Assembly: GCA_945905295.1 (NCBI GenBank)
Contig: CAMDPX010000041.1
Location: forward strand, 1-41,281
From: Planctomyces sp. SH-PL62
GTDB lineage: Bacteria > Planctomycetota > Planctomycetia > Planctomycetales > Planctomycetaceae
Length of the DNA: 41,281 nt
Direction: 5' to 3'
In this document: positions 1 through 8,751 of the stretch, in pieces
Numbering within the stretch: the stretch's first letter is position 1
Layout of the letters: each line of letters opens with the position of its first letter
Made by a program: the position numbers and the translations under genes
The notes under the pieces: generated by a model
What the model was told of the DNA's origin: nothing
The model's database searches: none
What the model saw: only the letters and a program-made list of their open reading frames with translations

Positions 1-1
1 C

Positions 2-970
2 GTTGAAAACGTGCCCCACGAACGCGCCGTCACCGTCGAATACTTCCGCGACATCCAGCCGATCCTCAAACGGAGCTGCGTCGCATGCCACACGAAGTCC
101 TGGGAGAAGCCCGCCGGCAACTTGGTACTCGATGCCGACGACGAACAGATTCAATTCGAGCATCACGGCAAGTTCCCCGGCACCTACCTGCGGTTGGCGA
201 TGGACGAGCGGGCGAAGTTCGGACACAAGCCGATCGGCTACGACTCGTGGGGATACCCGAACGCCTCACGCTACATACGCAAGATGCAAGCGCGGCGGAG
301 TCTGCTCGTCTGGAAAATCTTCGGCGAGCGGCTGGATGGTTTTTCCAATGACGATCACCCGTCCGAACCGGAGCCGGGTGTTGGCCACTTCGCGCTCAAA
401 GGAGAGAAAGTCGATACGCAACAGAATCGTCACAAGTACGACCTCGACTACCTCGGCAGCGGGATGCCTCCGCCGGATGCGGTCGCTGGAAAGTCGCGTG
501 GTCCCGATGGGAAGGCGATCAAAGTCGAGCCGCTCTCGGATGAAGATCGTCTCACGATCGTCCGCTGGATCGATCTCGGCTGTCCGATCGACTTCGACTT
601 CGATCCCGCTCATCCGGAACAGCGCGGCCTCGGTTGGATGCTCGACGATAACCGCCCGATCCTGACGGTGACGTCGCCGCAACCCGGTGCCAATAGACCG
701 CTCGCTCGAATTCTGATCGGCATGCACGACTACGACAGCGGCCTGGAGTTGGACAGCTTCGATGTCCGTGCCGACTTCGCTGTGAGTGGAATCGCCGCCG
801 GTGAGAATCTGGCGTCGAAGTTCCAACAGAAATCGCAAGGCGTGTGGGAGCTCAAGCTGTCATCACCGTTGAGTCAGATTCCGTCCGGCACGCTCAAGGT
901 CGCGATTCGAGATCGCCAAGGGAATTGGTCCCGCATGGAGCGACGCTTTCAGGTCGGCTCAACGCAATGA
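2..970 (+). CDS. C-terminal part of a CxxCH (cytochrome c-like) planctomycete protein, 5' truncated
   Basis: The reading frame is open from the window edge to the TGA at 968-970, so the true start lies upstream; the GTG at 11 need not be a start. A heme-binding type motif CVACH lies at 70-84, followed by a long region with [12 protein letters not shown] near its end and a C-terminal beta-rich segment. This resembles the PSCyt1-type (planctomycete cytochrome C) region of large secreted planctomycete proteins, which usually come with DUF1501 or DUF1549/DUF1553 domains; that is family knowledge, not shown here because the N-terminus is missing. The first 20 bases are an exact copy of a repeat arm at 38921-38940, so the protein appears to carry a translated repeat. 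Its stop overlaps the ATG of the next gene. Substrate and electron partners are unknown. Confidence 0.75.
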   Translation, partial: VENVPHERAVTVEYFRDIQPILKRSCVACHTKSWEKPAGNLVLDADDEQIQFEHHGKFPGTYLRLAMDERAKFGHKPIGYDSWGYPNASRYIRKMQARRSLLVWKIFGERLDGFSNDDHPSEPEPGVGHFALKGEKVDTQQNRHKYDLDYLGSGMPPPDAVAGKSRGPDGKAIKVEPLSDEDRLTIVRWIDLGCPIDFDFDPAHPEQRGLGWMLDDNRPILTVTSPQPGANRPLARILIGMHDYDSGLELDSFDVRADFAVSGIAAGENLASKFQQKSQGVWELKLSSPLSQIPSGTLKVAIRDRQGNWSRMERRFQVGSTQ

Positions 971-1689
971 GCAAAGCCAAATCGGCCGGCGCGGCCTGGA
1001 AGCAACTCAATCAACAGATCGTGGCCTGTCAGCGATGCCCCCGATTGCGGCGGCACTGTGCCGACGTCGCGATCGAGAAGCGAGCGGCGTATCGCGATTG
1101 GGAGTATTGGGGGCAGCCAGTCCCGAACGTCGGTGATCCAGCGGGGCGGATGCTGATCGTCGGCCTCGCGCCAGCCGCGCATGGAGCGAACCGGACCGGC
1201 CGTATGTTTACCGGCGACCGCAGCGGTGACTGGCTCTTTCGAGCGTTACACAAAGCCGGCTTCGCAAATCAGCCGACTTCGACAGCACGCGACGATGGCC
1301 TGCAATTGCGCGACTGCGTGATCACGGCGACGTGCCACTGTGCTCCGCCAGACAACAAACCGACGCCCAAGGAAATCGCGAATTGCTCCGAGTGGTTCGA
1401 GCAGACCGTCGCACTGCTTCCCGTCCGAGTCTTCGTCGCGTTGGGACAGATCGCGTGGCAAAACATTGTTGATCACGCGCTCGCGGCCGGTTGGCTGGAA
1501 GGACGACGTCCCAAATTCGGTCATGGAGCAGAGGTGCCGCTCGACAATAACACTCGCTGGTTGATCGGCAGCTATCACCCCAGCCAGCAAAACACGTTTA
1601 CTGGCCGGCTGACCGAACCAATGCTCGACGCCGTTTTCGCTCAAGCGCGAACTCGGCTGGCCAATCTCAGCAGTGCCCCGCGCTCGTAG
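967..1689 (+). CDS. Uracil-DNA glycosylase, family 5 (UDGb-like)
   Basis: This 240-residue protein should remove uracil (and probably other deaminated bases) from DNA in base excision repair. Motif A reads [19 protein letters not shown] (residues 66-84), the family 5 signature in which the usual catalytic Asp/Asn is replaced by Ala; motif B is HPSQQN in the C-terminal third. Cysteines C21, C24, C125 and C140 fit the four ligands of the 4Fe-4S cluster of families 4 and 5. I chose the ATG at 967, which overlaps the upstream stop (ATGA), rather than the upstream in-frame start at 844, because the region before 967 is coding in another frame and the family begins near CxxC. The TAG stop lies inside a palindromic repeat that starts at about 1681. 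Confidence 0.9.
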   Translation: MSKAKSAGAAWKQLNQQIVACQRCPRLRRHCADVAIEKRAAYRDWEYWGQPVPNVGDPAGRMLIVGLAPAAHGANRTGRMFTGDRSGDWLFRALHKAGFANQPTSTARDDGLQLRDCVITATCHCAPPDNKPTPKEIANCSEWFEQTVALLPVRVFVALGQIAWQNIVDHALAAGWLEGRRPKFGHGAEVPLDNNTRWLIGSYHPSQQNTFTGRLTEPMLDAVFAQARTRLANLSSAPRS

Positions 1690-1748
1690 TGCCCCCATTC
1701 ATGGGGGCGAGCTCGATCCCGACCCGATGAATCGGGTCACTACAAGCG
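1681..1748. repeat. Palindromic repeat between convergent genes, GTAGTG...CACTAC family
   Basis: Outer arms CGCTCGTAGTG and CACTACAAGCG (one mismatch) enclose two small hairpins, one around GCCCCCATTCATGGGGGC and one around GACCCGATGAATCGGGTC. The stop codon of the glycosylase gene (1687-1689) is part of the left arm. The same architecture occurs at 12367-12432. It lies between two convergent genes and may act as a bidirectional terminator, but there is no clear T run. Confidence 0.8.
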
Positions 1749-1754
1749 CGAAGA

Positions 1755-2417
1755 TCACTGCCGCTCGCGTTCCTTCAGGACGTTCTTCAAATGCCGCTTC
1801 GCGGCTGCGGCGGTGTCCCACTTGCCGGCGATGATCTGTGGCAGCGTTTCGTCCAAATCCATCGGGTGGGTGATGTCTGCGATTCGGCCTTGGCCATCCA
1901 CGATGATTGCCGTGGGGATCGTGCTGATCTCGGCCGCTTTCAGCCACGTCGTGGACATTGCTCCGTGGTCGGGGTTGCCGTCCGTAACTTCGTCAACGGC
2001 GATCCGATATTCGAGCTTAGCTTCCATCTTCTTGACGAGCTCTTCCGCCTCGGAGACTTCGTCTTCCCAGATGTTGACGCCGATGAAAGTCACGTCGGGG
2101 AATTGCTTCTGCAACGCAGAGACGTGAGGCATCGCTTTGATGCACGGCCCACACCAGGTCGCCCAGAACTCGATGACGTAGATCTTGCCCGGTTCAAACG
2201 ACGTCACTGGCTCGCCCTTGAGGAATCGTCCGACTTTCAATGCGGGAGCGGCCGATCCAACGGTCAGAGCTGGCGGAGCACTCTTCTCCTCTGCGATTGG
2301 CTCGGATTTCGACGTGGTTTCCGTGAATCCCGGATCTGGCGGGCTGCTCGGAGTCAGTGACGGCGTGCGCGAACATCCCAAAACGAACAACAGCAAACCG
2401 ATCGAACATCGTGTCAT
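1755..2417 (-). CDS. TlpA-like thioredoxin-fold lipoprotein
   Basis: A 220-residue exported thiol:disulfide oxidoreductase candidate. Residues 4-15 form a short hydrophobic signal ending in VLGC, a plausible lipobox with C15 as the lipidated cysteine, followed by a Ser/Pro-rich linker. The thioredoxin domain occupies about 55-200 with the redox motif WATWCGPC (C89, C92) and the strand FIGVNIWEDE. Proteins of the TlpA/ResA group reduce periplasmic disulfides, for example during cytochrome c maturation, but the target here is unknown. The gene starts 9 bp after the stop of the M28 peptidase gene on the same strand, so the two are probably co-transcribed. Confidence 0.85.
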   Translation of the reverse strand: MTRCSIGLLLFVLGCSRTPSLTPSSPPDPGFTETTSKSEPIAEEKSAPPALTVGSAAPALKVGRFLKGEPVTSFEPGKIYVIEFWATWCGPCIKAMPHVSALQKQFPDVTFIGVNIWEDEVSEAEELVKKMEAKLEYRIAVDEVTDGNPDHGAMSTTWLKAAEISTIPTAIIVDGQGRIADITHPMDLDETLPQIIAGKWDTAAAAKRHLKNVLKERERQ

Positions 2418-2426
2418 GACAATTCC

Positions 2427-4058
2427 TCATGCGTGAGCAGAACTTGATTTCACAGCGGGCAACCCCAACGCAGAATAAAGAGGCATCACAGCCAATGCGA
2501 ACGCCGGACAGAGCAGAACCCCCGCGGCAGGTCCGAGCGCGATCGACAACAGATGCAGCACCGGCACTAGCAACACGGCTCCGCCGATTGTCACAACGAT
2601 CGTTCGGATCGTGATGCACCACCGGGTCATCGACAAACCCGTCGCAAGCATCGCCGGCCAGAGGAACAACGGACTGAACTCCGGCGCGACCATCGCCACA
2701 CTGATCCCCGCCAATGAACCCCATAACCACAGCGCGCTCCACAACGCTTCGGCCGAGCAGCGCCGCAGAAACCACGATGCGATCCCCAAAGTGCTCGCCG
2801 TCGATACCAACCACAACGCGACGCTCAGCGCGTGTCCGTACCACACAAGGTTGCGAGGCAACATGCCGACGTCTTGCATCAGCCGGCTCAAGAACCAACC
2901 GATTCCCACGCTGACGATCAAGACGACGAGAATTGTCACGGCAAACAACATTCGCGCGCGGTGGCCGTCTTTCGTGAGCAGTGTCCGGCGATTGATCACG
3001 CACAGGAGCACGCAAGCGGCAATGCTCAACGGCAGACACCACGACAACGGGTAATGCACGACGAAAAAGCCAAGCACATCGAAAAAGGCCGCGTCATCTG
3101 TCGTCTGCGGCAGTTCCACATCAGTCGTGGCAATGCGTCGCGCCAAGTTCAGGGCCTGCTGGCCGAAGTGCTGCAAGCTGCGGCGGTCGAGGTTCGCCAG
3201 CGTGTCGTCTGGTTGGTGGTACCGATGGGCTCCGTCGCCGATCGCGAAATTGAACCCTTGCCACCCGGCTTTTTGAAACACGGTGAAGTCGGTGCTGTTG
3301 GGCATCGTCCGATACACCGCCGTGAACAGCGATCCGGTGATCCGCGGCCGAGCCAACTCGTTCGACCATGCTTCAATGGCTGCTCGGTTGCCGGCGTGCG
3401 TCTCGTACATCATCACCGGCCCGCTGGTTCCGCGAGCGTCGAAGTTCATCACGATCGGCTTTCGCGCCGACAACGGATGCCGTTTCACGAACTGCTGTGC
3501 TCCGAGCAACCCCAACTCTTCGCCGTCGGTGAAGAGCAAATACAGCGGTCGCTTCAGAGGCGATCTGGTCTTCGCGGTTCCTTCCACGAGCGTCGTCGCT
3601 GCCTCCATCACAGCGGCGACACACGCTCCCGCATCGCCCGCCCCAGGTCCGGTGCGGCACGAGTCGTAATGGGTCGCCAACACCAGCGGCCGAGCCTCCA
3701 GCTTGGCTTTCGTCGGGTGGCTCGCCAGCACATTGTGGATGACGACCTTCGCATCCGACTCGATGACGGCCGTCTGTACCTCGACCTGCCAGCCCATGTT
3801 TCGCAACAACCCAACCAGCCGGTCGCGCACCAACTGATTTTCGATCGAACCTGCCGGATGCGGCTTCGGCGGAAACAACTCTTCGTGAATGCTGGCCGCC
3901 CGCTCGGCGGAGAAGATCATCGCATCGGCCGCGGCTCCTTGTTCATCCGGAATGGGTTGCGGACCACGATAAAGCCAGCAAACCAAGAGCTCGATCGCGA
4001 GCAATCCTGCGATGGAAATCGCCACCGATCGGACTCGGACGGACATTCTGAGTTTCAT
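2427..4058 (-). CDS. M28-family zinc aminopeptidase with C-terminal membrane domain
   Basis: A 543-residue protein. One N-terminal membrane segment lies at about 12-30. The M28 catalytic domain (about 50-310) shows every expected ligand: H130 in LATHYDS, D142 in GAGDAG, the catalytic E180 and the ligand E181 in FTDGEELGLLGA, D207 in MNFDARGTSGP and H281 in HRYHQPDDT. The remaining C-terminal 220 residues are rich in hydrophobic stretches and probably form six or more membrane helices, a layout known from vacuolar or ER-type M28 proteins. The catalytic domain should face outside the cytoplasm, although topology was not computed. It is the first gene of a two-gene unit with the TlpA-like protein. 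Confidence 0.88.
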   Translation of the reverse strand: MKLRMSVRVRSVAISIAGLLAIELLVCWLYRGPQPIPDEQGAAADAMIFSAERAASIHEELFPPKPHPAGSIENQLVRDRLVGLLRNMGWQVEVQTAVIESDAKVVIHNVLASHPTKAKLEARPLVLATHYDSCRTGPGAGDAGACVAAVMEAATTLVEGTAKTRSPLKRPLYLLFTDGEELGLLGAQQFVKRHPLSARKPIVMNFDARGTSGPVMMYETHAGNRAAIEAWSNELARPRITGSLFTAVYRTMPNSTDFTVFQKAGWQGFNFAIGDGAHRYHQPDDTLANLDRRSLQHFGQQALNLARRIATTDVELPQTTDDAAFFDVLGFFVVHYPLSWCLPLSIAACVLLCVINRRTLLTKDGHRARMLFAVTILVVLIVSVGIGWFLSRLMQDVGMLPRNLVWYGHALSVALWLVSTASTLGIASWFLRRCSAEALWSALWLWGSLAGISVAMVAPEFSPLFLWPAMLATGLSMTRWCITIRTIVVTIGGAVLLVPVLHLLSIALGPAAGVLLCPAFALAVMPLYSALGLPAVKSSSAHA

Positions 4059-4150
4059 GGATTCGCTTCAACTGGAGTTGGCCGAGAAGCTTGATGGTTG
4101 GGGAGTTGTCGCGGTTGGGGTGAGTTCTGGCGAGGTCGAACAGGACACTC

Positions 4151-4238
4151 TTCGCACACGGATGCGAGAGGTACACACGGATGAAGGCAAGGTGACGGCA
4201 TCGTTCATCCGTGTGTACCTCTCGCATCCGTGTGCGAA
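4151..4238. repeat. Perfect 35-bp inverted repeat in a divergent intergenic region
   Basis: Arms 4151-4185 and 4204-4238 are exact reverse complements over 35 bp with an 18-base loop. Each arm carries CACGGATG twice, as does the arm of the repeat at 23881-23962. It sits between the divergent M28 peptidase and DUF1501 genes, so it probably lies near or in their promoters. The other parts of the 4059-4337 gap show only the ribosome binding site GGAGGAGGT at about 4324-4332. Confidence 0.92.
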
Positions 4239-4337
4239 GTCATCCACCAAATTTCCGCAGACAGTCTTGATCAGCCGCAGAGAATCCGGCATCGTGTAGC
4301 CCGCAACGAACCAGCAGTCTCCCGGAGGAGGTGCGGC

Positions 4338-5711
4338 ATGATTGAACTCGGACGAAGAGCAACTCGCGATTGCCAGGGCCTGAGCCGCCGAGCGTTGTTG
4401 CAAATGGGAGCGTGCTCGGCGCTCGGCCTGTCGCTGCCACAACTATTGGCGCGGAGCGCGGCCGCCGAATCGAGCCCCGCGGTGAAGTCCGTTTTGCTCC
4501 TCTGGATGTGGGGTGGTCCTAGTTCGTATGAGATGTGGGATTCAAAACCAAACGCGCCGTCGAAGATTCGTGGTTGCTACGGTCCGATCGCGACCGCCTC
4601 GCCGGGAATGCAGATCAGCGAACTGTTGCCGATGTGCGCGGAGAACTCGCGGCTGTTCACGATCATCCGCAGCATGGCTCACGACATGAAGGACCATAAC
4701 CAGGGAGGCACGGTCGCGCTGACCGGCAGCACCAACGGATCGCAGGCTTCCGGAGGCATTCCTTTTCCTGGTCGAGTTCGGCCTAGCATGGGATCGCTGG
4801 TGTCGTATCTGACTCGCCGCCGATCGGGTGATTGGCCGGCTTTCACGACGATCGGTCCTAATTGCAAAGTCAGCGGAGCCGATCTGCGCGGGCAATTGGC
4901 CGGAGCACTGGGTGCCGCTCACGATCCGTTCCGCATCGACAGCTTCACTCATGAGGATGGCTTCAAGATTCCGCCGTCGATTGAGCCGCTGGCTGGAATC
5001 GGTGGCTCGCGACTGAACGATCGCAAATCGCTGCTTGCCGGATTGGATGACATTCAGCGACGAACCGAAGCGGCGGATGCCACGCGATTCGACGACTTGC
5101 AACGCAAAGCGTTTGGATTGTTGACCTCCGCCAGCGCGAAGCGAGCGTTGAATGTCGATGAAGAATCCGAGTCATTGCGTGAGCGATACGGTTACACGGT
5201 CTTCGGTCAGAATTGTCTGCTCGGCCGGCGATTGATTGAGGCGGGGGTGCCGTTCGTCCAAGTCAATTGGAGCGGCGACGCGGAAGACGAACAGCAAGGC
5301 GGCGATGGCGGCTGGGATTTGCACTATCGCTTGTTCGAGCGGATGCAGGATCGCTTCTGCCCGATCTTCGATCGCACCTTCACCGCATTGCTGACCGATC
5401 TCGAGTCGCGCGGCCAGTTGGCATCGACGTTGGTGATCGCGATGGGCGAGTTCGGTCGCAGTCCAGAAATCAGCAGCATCGGCGGCCGAGAACATTGGCC
5501 ATTCGGCTACTCGATTGTTGTCGCGGGCGGCGGCACTCCAGGCGGAACCGTGATCGGTTCGAGCACTGCCGATGGTGGCTACCCCGCGTCGCGCCCGATC
5601 CATCCGGTTGATCTGCATGTCACGGTGCTCGAAAAGATGGGGCTCGACAAATTGGAGTTGTTCGTCAAAGGCTCCGAAGTCCTGGGCACGCCGATTGGTG
5701 AGTTGGGATGA
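4338..5711 (+). CDS. DUF1501 secreted protein (first of three)
   Basis: A 457-residue DUF1501 protein, a family with a sulfatase/alkaline phosphatase-like fold, very abundant in planctomycetes and usually exported. The start at 4338 follows a strong GGAGGAGGT site; the ORF is open upstream but that part lies over the intergenic region. The N-terminus has a Tat-like signal, SRRALLQMGACSALGLSLPQ (residues 16-35). Family hallmarks are WMWGGPSSYEMWDSKP, LLPMCAENSRLFTIIRSM, MGEFGRSPEI and GREHWP. The biochemical role of the family is not established; many members are encoded with DUF1549/DUF1553 proteins, but here the partners are a PD40/LamG protein, whose ATG overlaps this stop, and a HEAT-like protein. 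Confidence 0.9.
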   Translation: MIELGRRATRDCQGLSRRALLQMGACSALGLSLPQLLARSAAAESSPAVKSVLLLWMWGGPSSYEMWDSKPNAPSKIRGCYGPIATASPGMQISELLPMCAENSRLFTIIRSMAHDMKDHNQGGTVALTGSTNGSQASGGIPFPGRVRPSMGSLVSYLTRRRSGDWPAFTTIGPNCKVSGADLRGQLAGALGAAHDPFRIDSFTHEDGFKIPPSIEPLAGIGGSRLNDRKSLLAGLDDIQRRTEAADATRFDDLQRKAFGLLTSASAKRALNVDEESESLRERYGYTVFGQNCLLGRRLIEAGVPFVQVNWSGDAEDEQQGGDGGWDLHYRLFERMQDRFCPIFDRTFTALLTDLESRGQLASTLVIAMGEFGRSPEISSIGGREHWPFGYSIVVAGGGTPGGTVIGSSTADGGYPASRPIHPVDLHVTVLEKMGLDKLELFVKGSEVLGTPIGELG

Positions 5712-7420
5712 TGGTTGAGTTCAAAGGGAAAGTGCCCGACGAATCGAAGGAGACGACGAATGACACAAGCCCATTCGTCGTCTCCTTCGATTCGTCGGGC
5801 ACCTTCCTTTTCCCCCTTCTGATCCTCGCGTTAACCCTATCGCCGCACATTCGTGCCGACGAACCAGCACCGTCGGTCACTCGACTGACGAAAACGCATT
5901 ACTCCAAATTCTTCCTGCGCTATTCGCCGACCGGCACGCACATCGTCTATTCACGCCACTATGCGAATCGCCGAGCGGCCAATCAGATTCTGGTTGGCTT
6001 GCATCTCGTCAAAGCGGACGGCACCGATGATCGACGATTGCTGGCCGAGTTCGATCGCGAAGTGCAAATCCAAGAGCATCCGGCTTGGTCGCCGGACGGC
6101 AAGCAACTGATCCTCTCCGGCGGAGGCAACGACACCGGTAACTCGTCGAAGGACACGTTCGTCTGCGACGTCGATCTCGAATTCAAATCGACGCGATTAC
6201 GAAAGCTCATCCCCAGCCAGGGAGTGAGTATTGGCGAAGAGCCCTGTTGGTCACCCGATGGCAAACGGCTCTGCGCGGTCAGCATCACCGAGCGATTGTT
6301 TGTCGTCGATGCCGACGGCAAGAACCTTGCGCAGATCGTGCAGGTCGATGGCTCGTACTGCCATCAACCCGATTGGTCCCCCGATGGAGAGTGGATCGCG
6401 TTCGCCACCGATCGCGACGGCAACATCGAGATCTACAAAGTCCGCCCCGACGGCACCGAGTTGACGCGGCTCACGCAATCGCCCGGTCTCGACGCGCACC
6501 CGCGCTGGTCGCCTGATGGCCGCTGGCTCAGCTTCACCTCGAATCGTTCCGGCAACTACGACATCTGGGTGATGCGAGCCGATGGCAGCGATCTGCGCAA
6601 TCTGACAAAGCACTCGTCGACCGACGACCAAGCCGCCTGGTCACCCGATGGCAAATCCCTCGCGTTCGTTTCCATGCGCGACGGAGGCTTCGACATCTAT
6701 CGCATGCCGGTGCCGACCGAATTGGCCGTTGCGGACAGACCGGCGGTGAAACCGGCTGAGCCTGCGACGAAACCTGCCGACGAACTTGTGCTGCGTTACT
6801 CGTTCGACGAGTTGACTGATCAGTCCACATTGGCGAAAGACTACGCGGGCCGGCATCCGTTGGAGTTGAAGGGAGCCAAGCCGATCAGCGTTGCGACAGG
6901 CAGATCCGCACTGCTCTTCGATGGGAAAGCCAGCTTCGCCCCTGCTGGCAATGCGACGACGCTGAGATTGACCGGACCGCTCACGATTTCGTTGTGGGTG
7001 CGACCGGAGTCTGCGACGGGCAATGGCTATCTCGTGTCGAAACACGGATGGAATATCTACCTCGGCGCGGATGCGATCCCGCGTTTTGAAACACGCACGG
7101 CCGAAGACAAAGCCTGGGACACGCTCGCCGCGAAAAAACCGCTGGGGGCAAAAACTTGGTCGATGGTCACGGTGATCTTCGATCCGAAAGTGGGTCACAA
7201 GCGGATCTACATCAATGGCGAGCTCTCTGCGGAATCGCCGCGTTCTGACGGCGCTATCGGAGCCGCCGTTGGATACCCGCTCGAATTTGGTCACTACGTC
7301 GCGAGCAAGACGCAGTGGTTCCACGGACAACTCGACGAGATCCGCCTTGCCGCAGTGGCTTGGTCCGCAGAACGAGTCGCCAAAGAGTACGAGCAACAAC
7401 GGAAGCTCGTCTCACCCTAA
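5708..7420 (+). CDS. Secreted TolB-like PD40 beta-propeller with C-terminal LamG domain
   Basis: A 570-residue protein. Five PD40-type blades are marked by WSPDG at about residues 128, 182, 223, 267 and 311, with typical FATDRDGNIEIY and FTSNRSGNYDIWVM follow-ups. A concanavalin-like LamG domain spans about 359-565. The hydrophobic signal core FLFPLLILALTL comes only at residues 33-44, with probable cleavage after HIRA. The first 30 residues are encoded by a 31-bp perfect inverted repeat (5732-5802), so the native start was probably close to the signal peptide and has been pushed upstream by an insertion. The ATG overlaps the DUF1501 stop by 4 bp, which indicates coupled translation. A role in binding exported glycans or proteins is only inference. 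Confidence 0.82.
   Translation: MMVEFKGKVPDESKETTNDTSPFVVSFDSSGTFLFPLLILALTLSPHIRADEPAPSVTRLTKTHYSKFFLRYSPTGTHIVYSRHYANRRAANQILVGLHLVKADGTDDRRLLAEFDREVQIQEHPAWSPDGKQLILSGGGNDTGNSSKDTFVCDVDLEFKSTRLRKLIPSQGVSIGEEPCWSPDGKRLCAVSITERLFVVDADGKNLAQIVQVDGSYCHQPDWSPDGEWIAFATDRDGNIEIYKVRPDGTELTRLTQSPGLDAHPRWSPDGRWLSFTSNRSGNYDIWVMRADGSDLRNLTKHSSTDDQAAWSPDGKSLAFVSMRDGGFDIYRMPVPTELAVADRPAVKPAEPATKPADELVLRYSFDELTDQSTLAKDYAGRHPLELKGAKPISVATGRSALLFDGKASFAPAGNATTLRLTGPLTISLWVRPESATGNGYLVSKHGWNIYLGADAIPRFETRTAEDKAWDTLAAKKPLGAKTWSMVTVIFDPKVGHKRIYINGELSAESPRSDGAIGAAVGYPLEFGHYVASKTQWFHGQLDEIRLAAVAWSAERVAKEYEQQRKLVSP
5732..5802. repeat. Perfect 31-bp inverted repeat at the start of a coding sequence
   Basis: Arms 5732-5762 and 5772-5802 are exact reverse complements with a 9-base loop; weaker pairing continues outward to about 5727 and 5807. 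The hairpin is translated as residues about 9-32 of the PD40/LamG protein, between start codon and signal peptide. A stem this long close to the start codon could affect translation. Confidence 0.92.
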
Positions 7421-7433
7421 AAAGAGCCCGTTG

Positions 7434-8420
7434 ATGGCAAAAGCCAATCCCATTGATGCTCGCCTAAAGCGACTGACCGAACTGGCCAACGAACCTGATT
7501 CGGAAGCCGCTCGCGCCGAGTTGCGGCGCTGCTTGCAGGCGTCATCAAATCTCGTGATCGCGAAAGCGGCGGAGATCATCGGCGAACGGGAGCTGACGGA
7601 ATTCTCGGACGAGTTGAAATCGCTCTGGTCGCCACTCTGCACCGAGCCGGAACGGGATCGCGGATGCACGGTGAAGGCGGCGATCGTCGATGCGCTCGCG
7701 CGGCTCGGCTTCGACGATCCCGATTTCTGTCTGGCCGGCATGAAGTACGCGCAGATCGAGCCTGGCTGGCCAAAAGCTTCCGACACGGCGGTCAATGTGC
7801 GTGGTGGATGTGCCGCGCTGCTGGCTCGGTCGTGGAGAATCGCCGTCAACGACAAGCTGATCGCGATGACGGAATTGCTGGCGGACTCCGAACGAGTCGC
7901 TCGCGTCCACGCCGTCAACGCCATTGCGGACGTCGGGCATGAATGCGTCATCCCCTTGCTCCGAGTGAAAGCCCAATGCGGTGACTCGAAAGTGGAAGTC
8001 ACCGGAGCCTGCTTCAGTGCGCTGCTGCGTCTTCGTCCGGAAGAGTCCATTCCCTTCGTCGCTCGCTACCTGCGGCACTCCGACGAGCAACTCGTCTGCG
8101 AGTCCGCCGCCGCGCTGGGGGAATGCGGTCGCCCCAATGCGATTCAGATCCTCATCGAGACGTGGAAACGCACCGAAGACGGCGACTTGAATGAATCGCT
8201 GCTAATCAGCCTCGGCCTCTCACGTCACACGCTGGCGGTGGATTTTCTGATCTCGGTCCTCACGTCGGTGACGAAGGCATCCGAATCCGCATTGCGAGCA
8301 CTCGCTCCCAACCGCTTCTACCCCGACATCCGGCAGCAGGTTCAAACCGCAGTCGAAGGCACGAAGAATGGACGCCTGCGGGCGATCTTCAACGAACTAT
8401 TCGGTGGCAGTTCGCCCTAG
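7434..8420 (+). CDS. HEAT-repeat-like helical scaffold protein
   Basis: A 328-residue soluble protein with no signal peptide. The sequence is a series of amphipathic helical pairs with HEAT/PBS-lyase-like features, such as SERVARVHAVNAIADVGHE, VTGACFSALLRLRPEESIPF and QLVCESAAALGECGRPNAI. Proteins of this kind bind other proteins; no catalytic motif is visible. The ATG at 7434 comes 13 bp after the stop of the PD40/LamG gene, so it is probably the third gene of the DUF1501 unit. Unlike the two products before it, this one looks cytoplasmic, so the shared transcript does not prove a shared pathway. It ends 10 bp from the convergent toxin gene. Confidence 0.75.
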   Translation: MAKANPIDARLKRLTELANEPDSEAARAELRRCLQASSNLVIAKAAEIIGERELTEFSDELKSLWSPLCTEPERDRGCTVKAAIVDALARLGFDDPDFCLAGMKYAQIEPGWPKASDTAVNVRGGCAALLARSWRIAVNDKLIAMTELLADSERVARVHAVNAIADVGHECVIPLLRVKAQCGDSKVEVTGACFSALLRLRPEESIPFVARYLRHSDEQLVCESAAALGECGRPNAIQILIETWKRTEDGDLNESLLISLGLSRHTLAVDFLISVLTSVTKASESALRALAPNRFYPDIRQQVQTAVEGTKNGRLRAIFNELFGGSSP

Positions 8421-8430
8421 CGCCGGCCAG

Positions 8431-8751
8431 TTACTCAGCTTGATCGAAAAATGCCTTTCGGCGTTCTTTCCAAATTTCGGGATCGCGTTTTGCGTGAATG
8501 ACACCAATGACATGGACCGTGCTGCCGAGAACGACGTAGTAGACGACCTGCTGAAATGGATCGACCACTTGAAAACGGACGCCTGGCAGGATCTCGCCGA
8601 AAATTGTTGGCATCTCTTCGAGGACGTCGAGCGAATGTCGCACATCGTTGAGAAATCGTTGACCCAAGCCAGTGCCTTGCCGCTCGTAGTAGTCGTGCGA
8701 CTTCTGAAGGTCCGCTTCGGCTTCTGCCGTGAGCCTGACCGTCCAACTCAT
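8431..8751 (-). CDS. RelE/ParE-family toxin
   Basis: A 106-residue protein of the ParE/RelE toxin superfamily. It begins MSWTVRLTAEAEADLQKSHD, has the helix HDYYERQGTGLGQRFLNDV, and ends with the family's beta strands (YYVVLGSTVHVIGVIHAKRDP). ParE members poison gyrase and RelE members cleave mRNA; the sequence does not decide which. I start it at the ATG at 8751, because the upstream in-frame extension overlaps the antitoxin gene. The start overlaps the antitoxin stop by 4 bp (ATGA), the usual order of antitoxin first, toxin second, with translational coupling. Confidence 0.85.
   Translation of the reverse strand: MSWTVRLTAEAEADLQKSHDYYERQGTGLGQRFLNDVRHSLDVLEEMPTIFGEILPGVRFQVVDPFQQVVYYVVLGSTVHVIGVIHAKRDPEIWKERRKAFFDQAE

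Noticed and set aside
844-966. Upstream start for the uracil-DNA glycosylase
   Set aside because: The extra 41 residues overlap the end of the heme-motif gene in another frame and have no counterpart in the family; ATG 967 with a 4-bp overlap is better.
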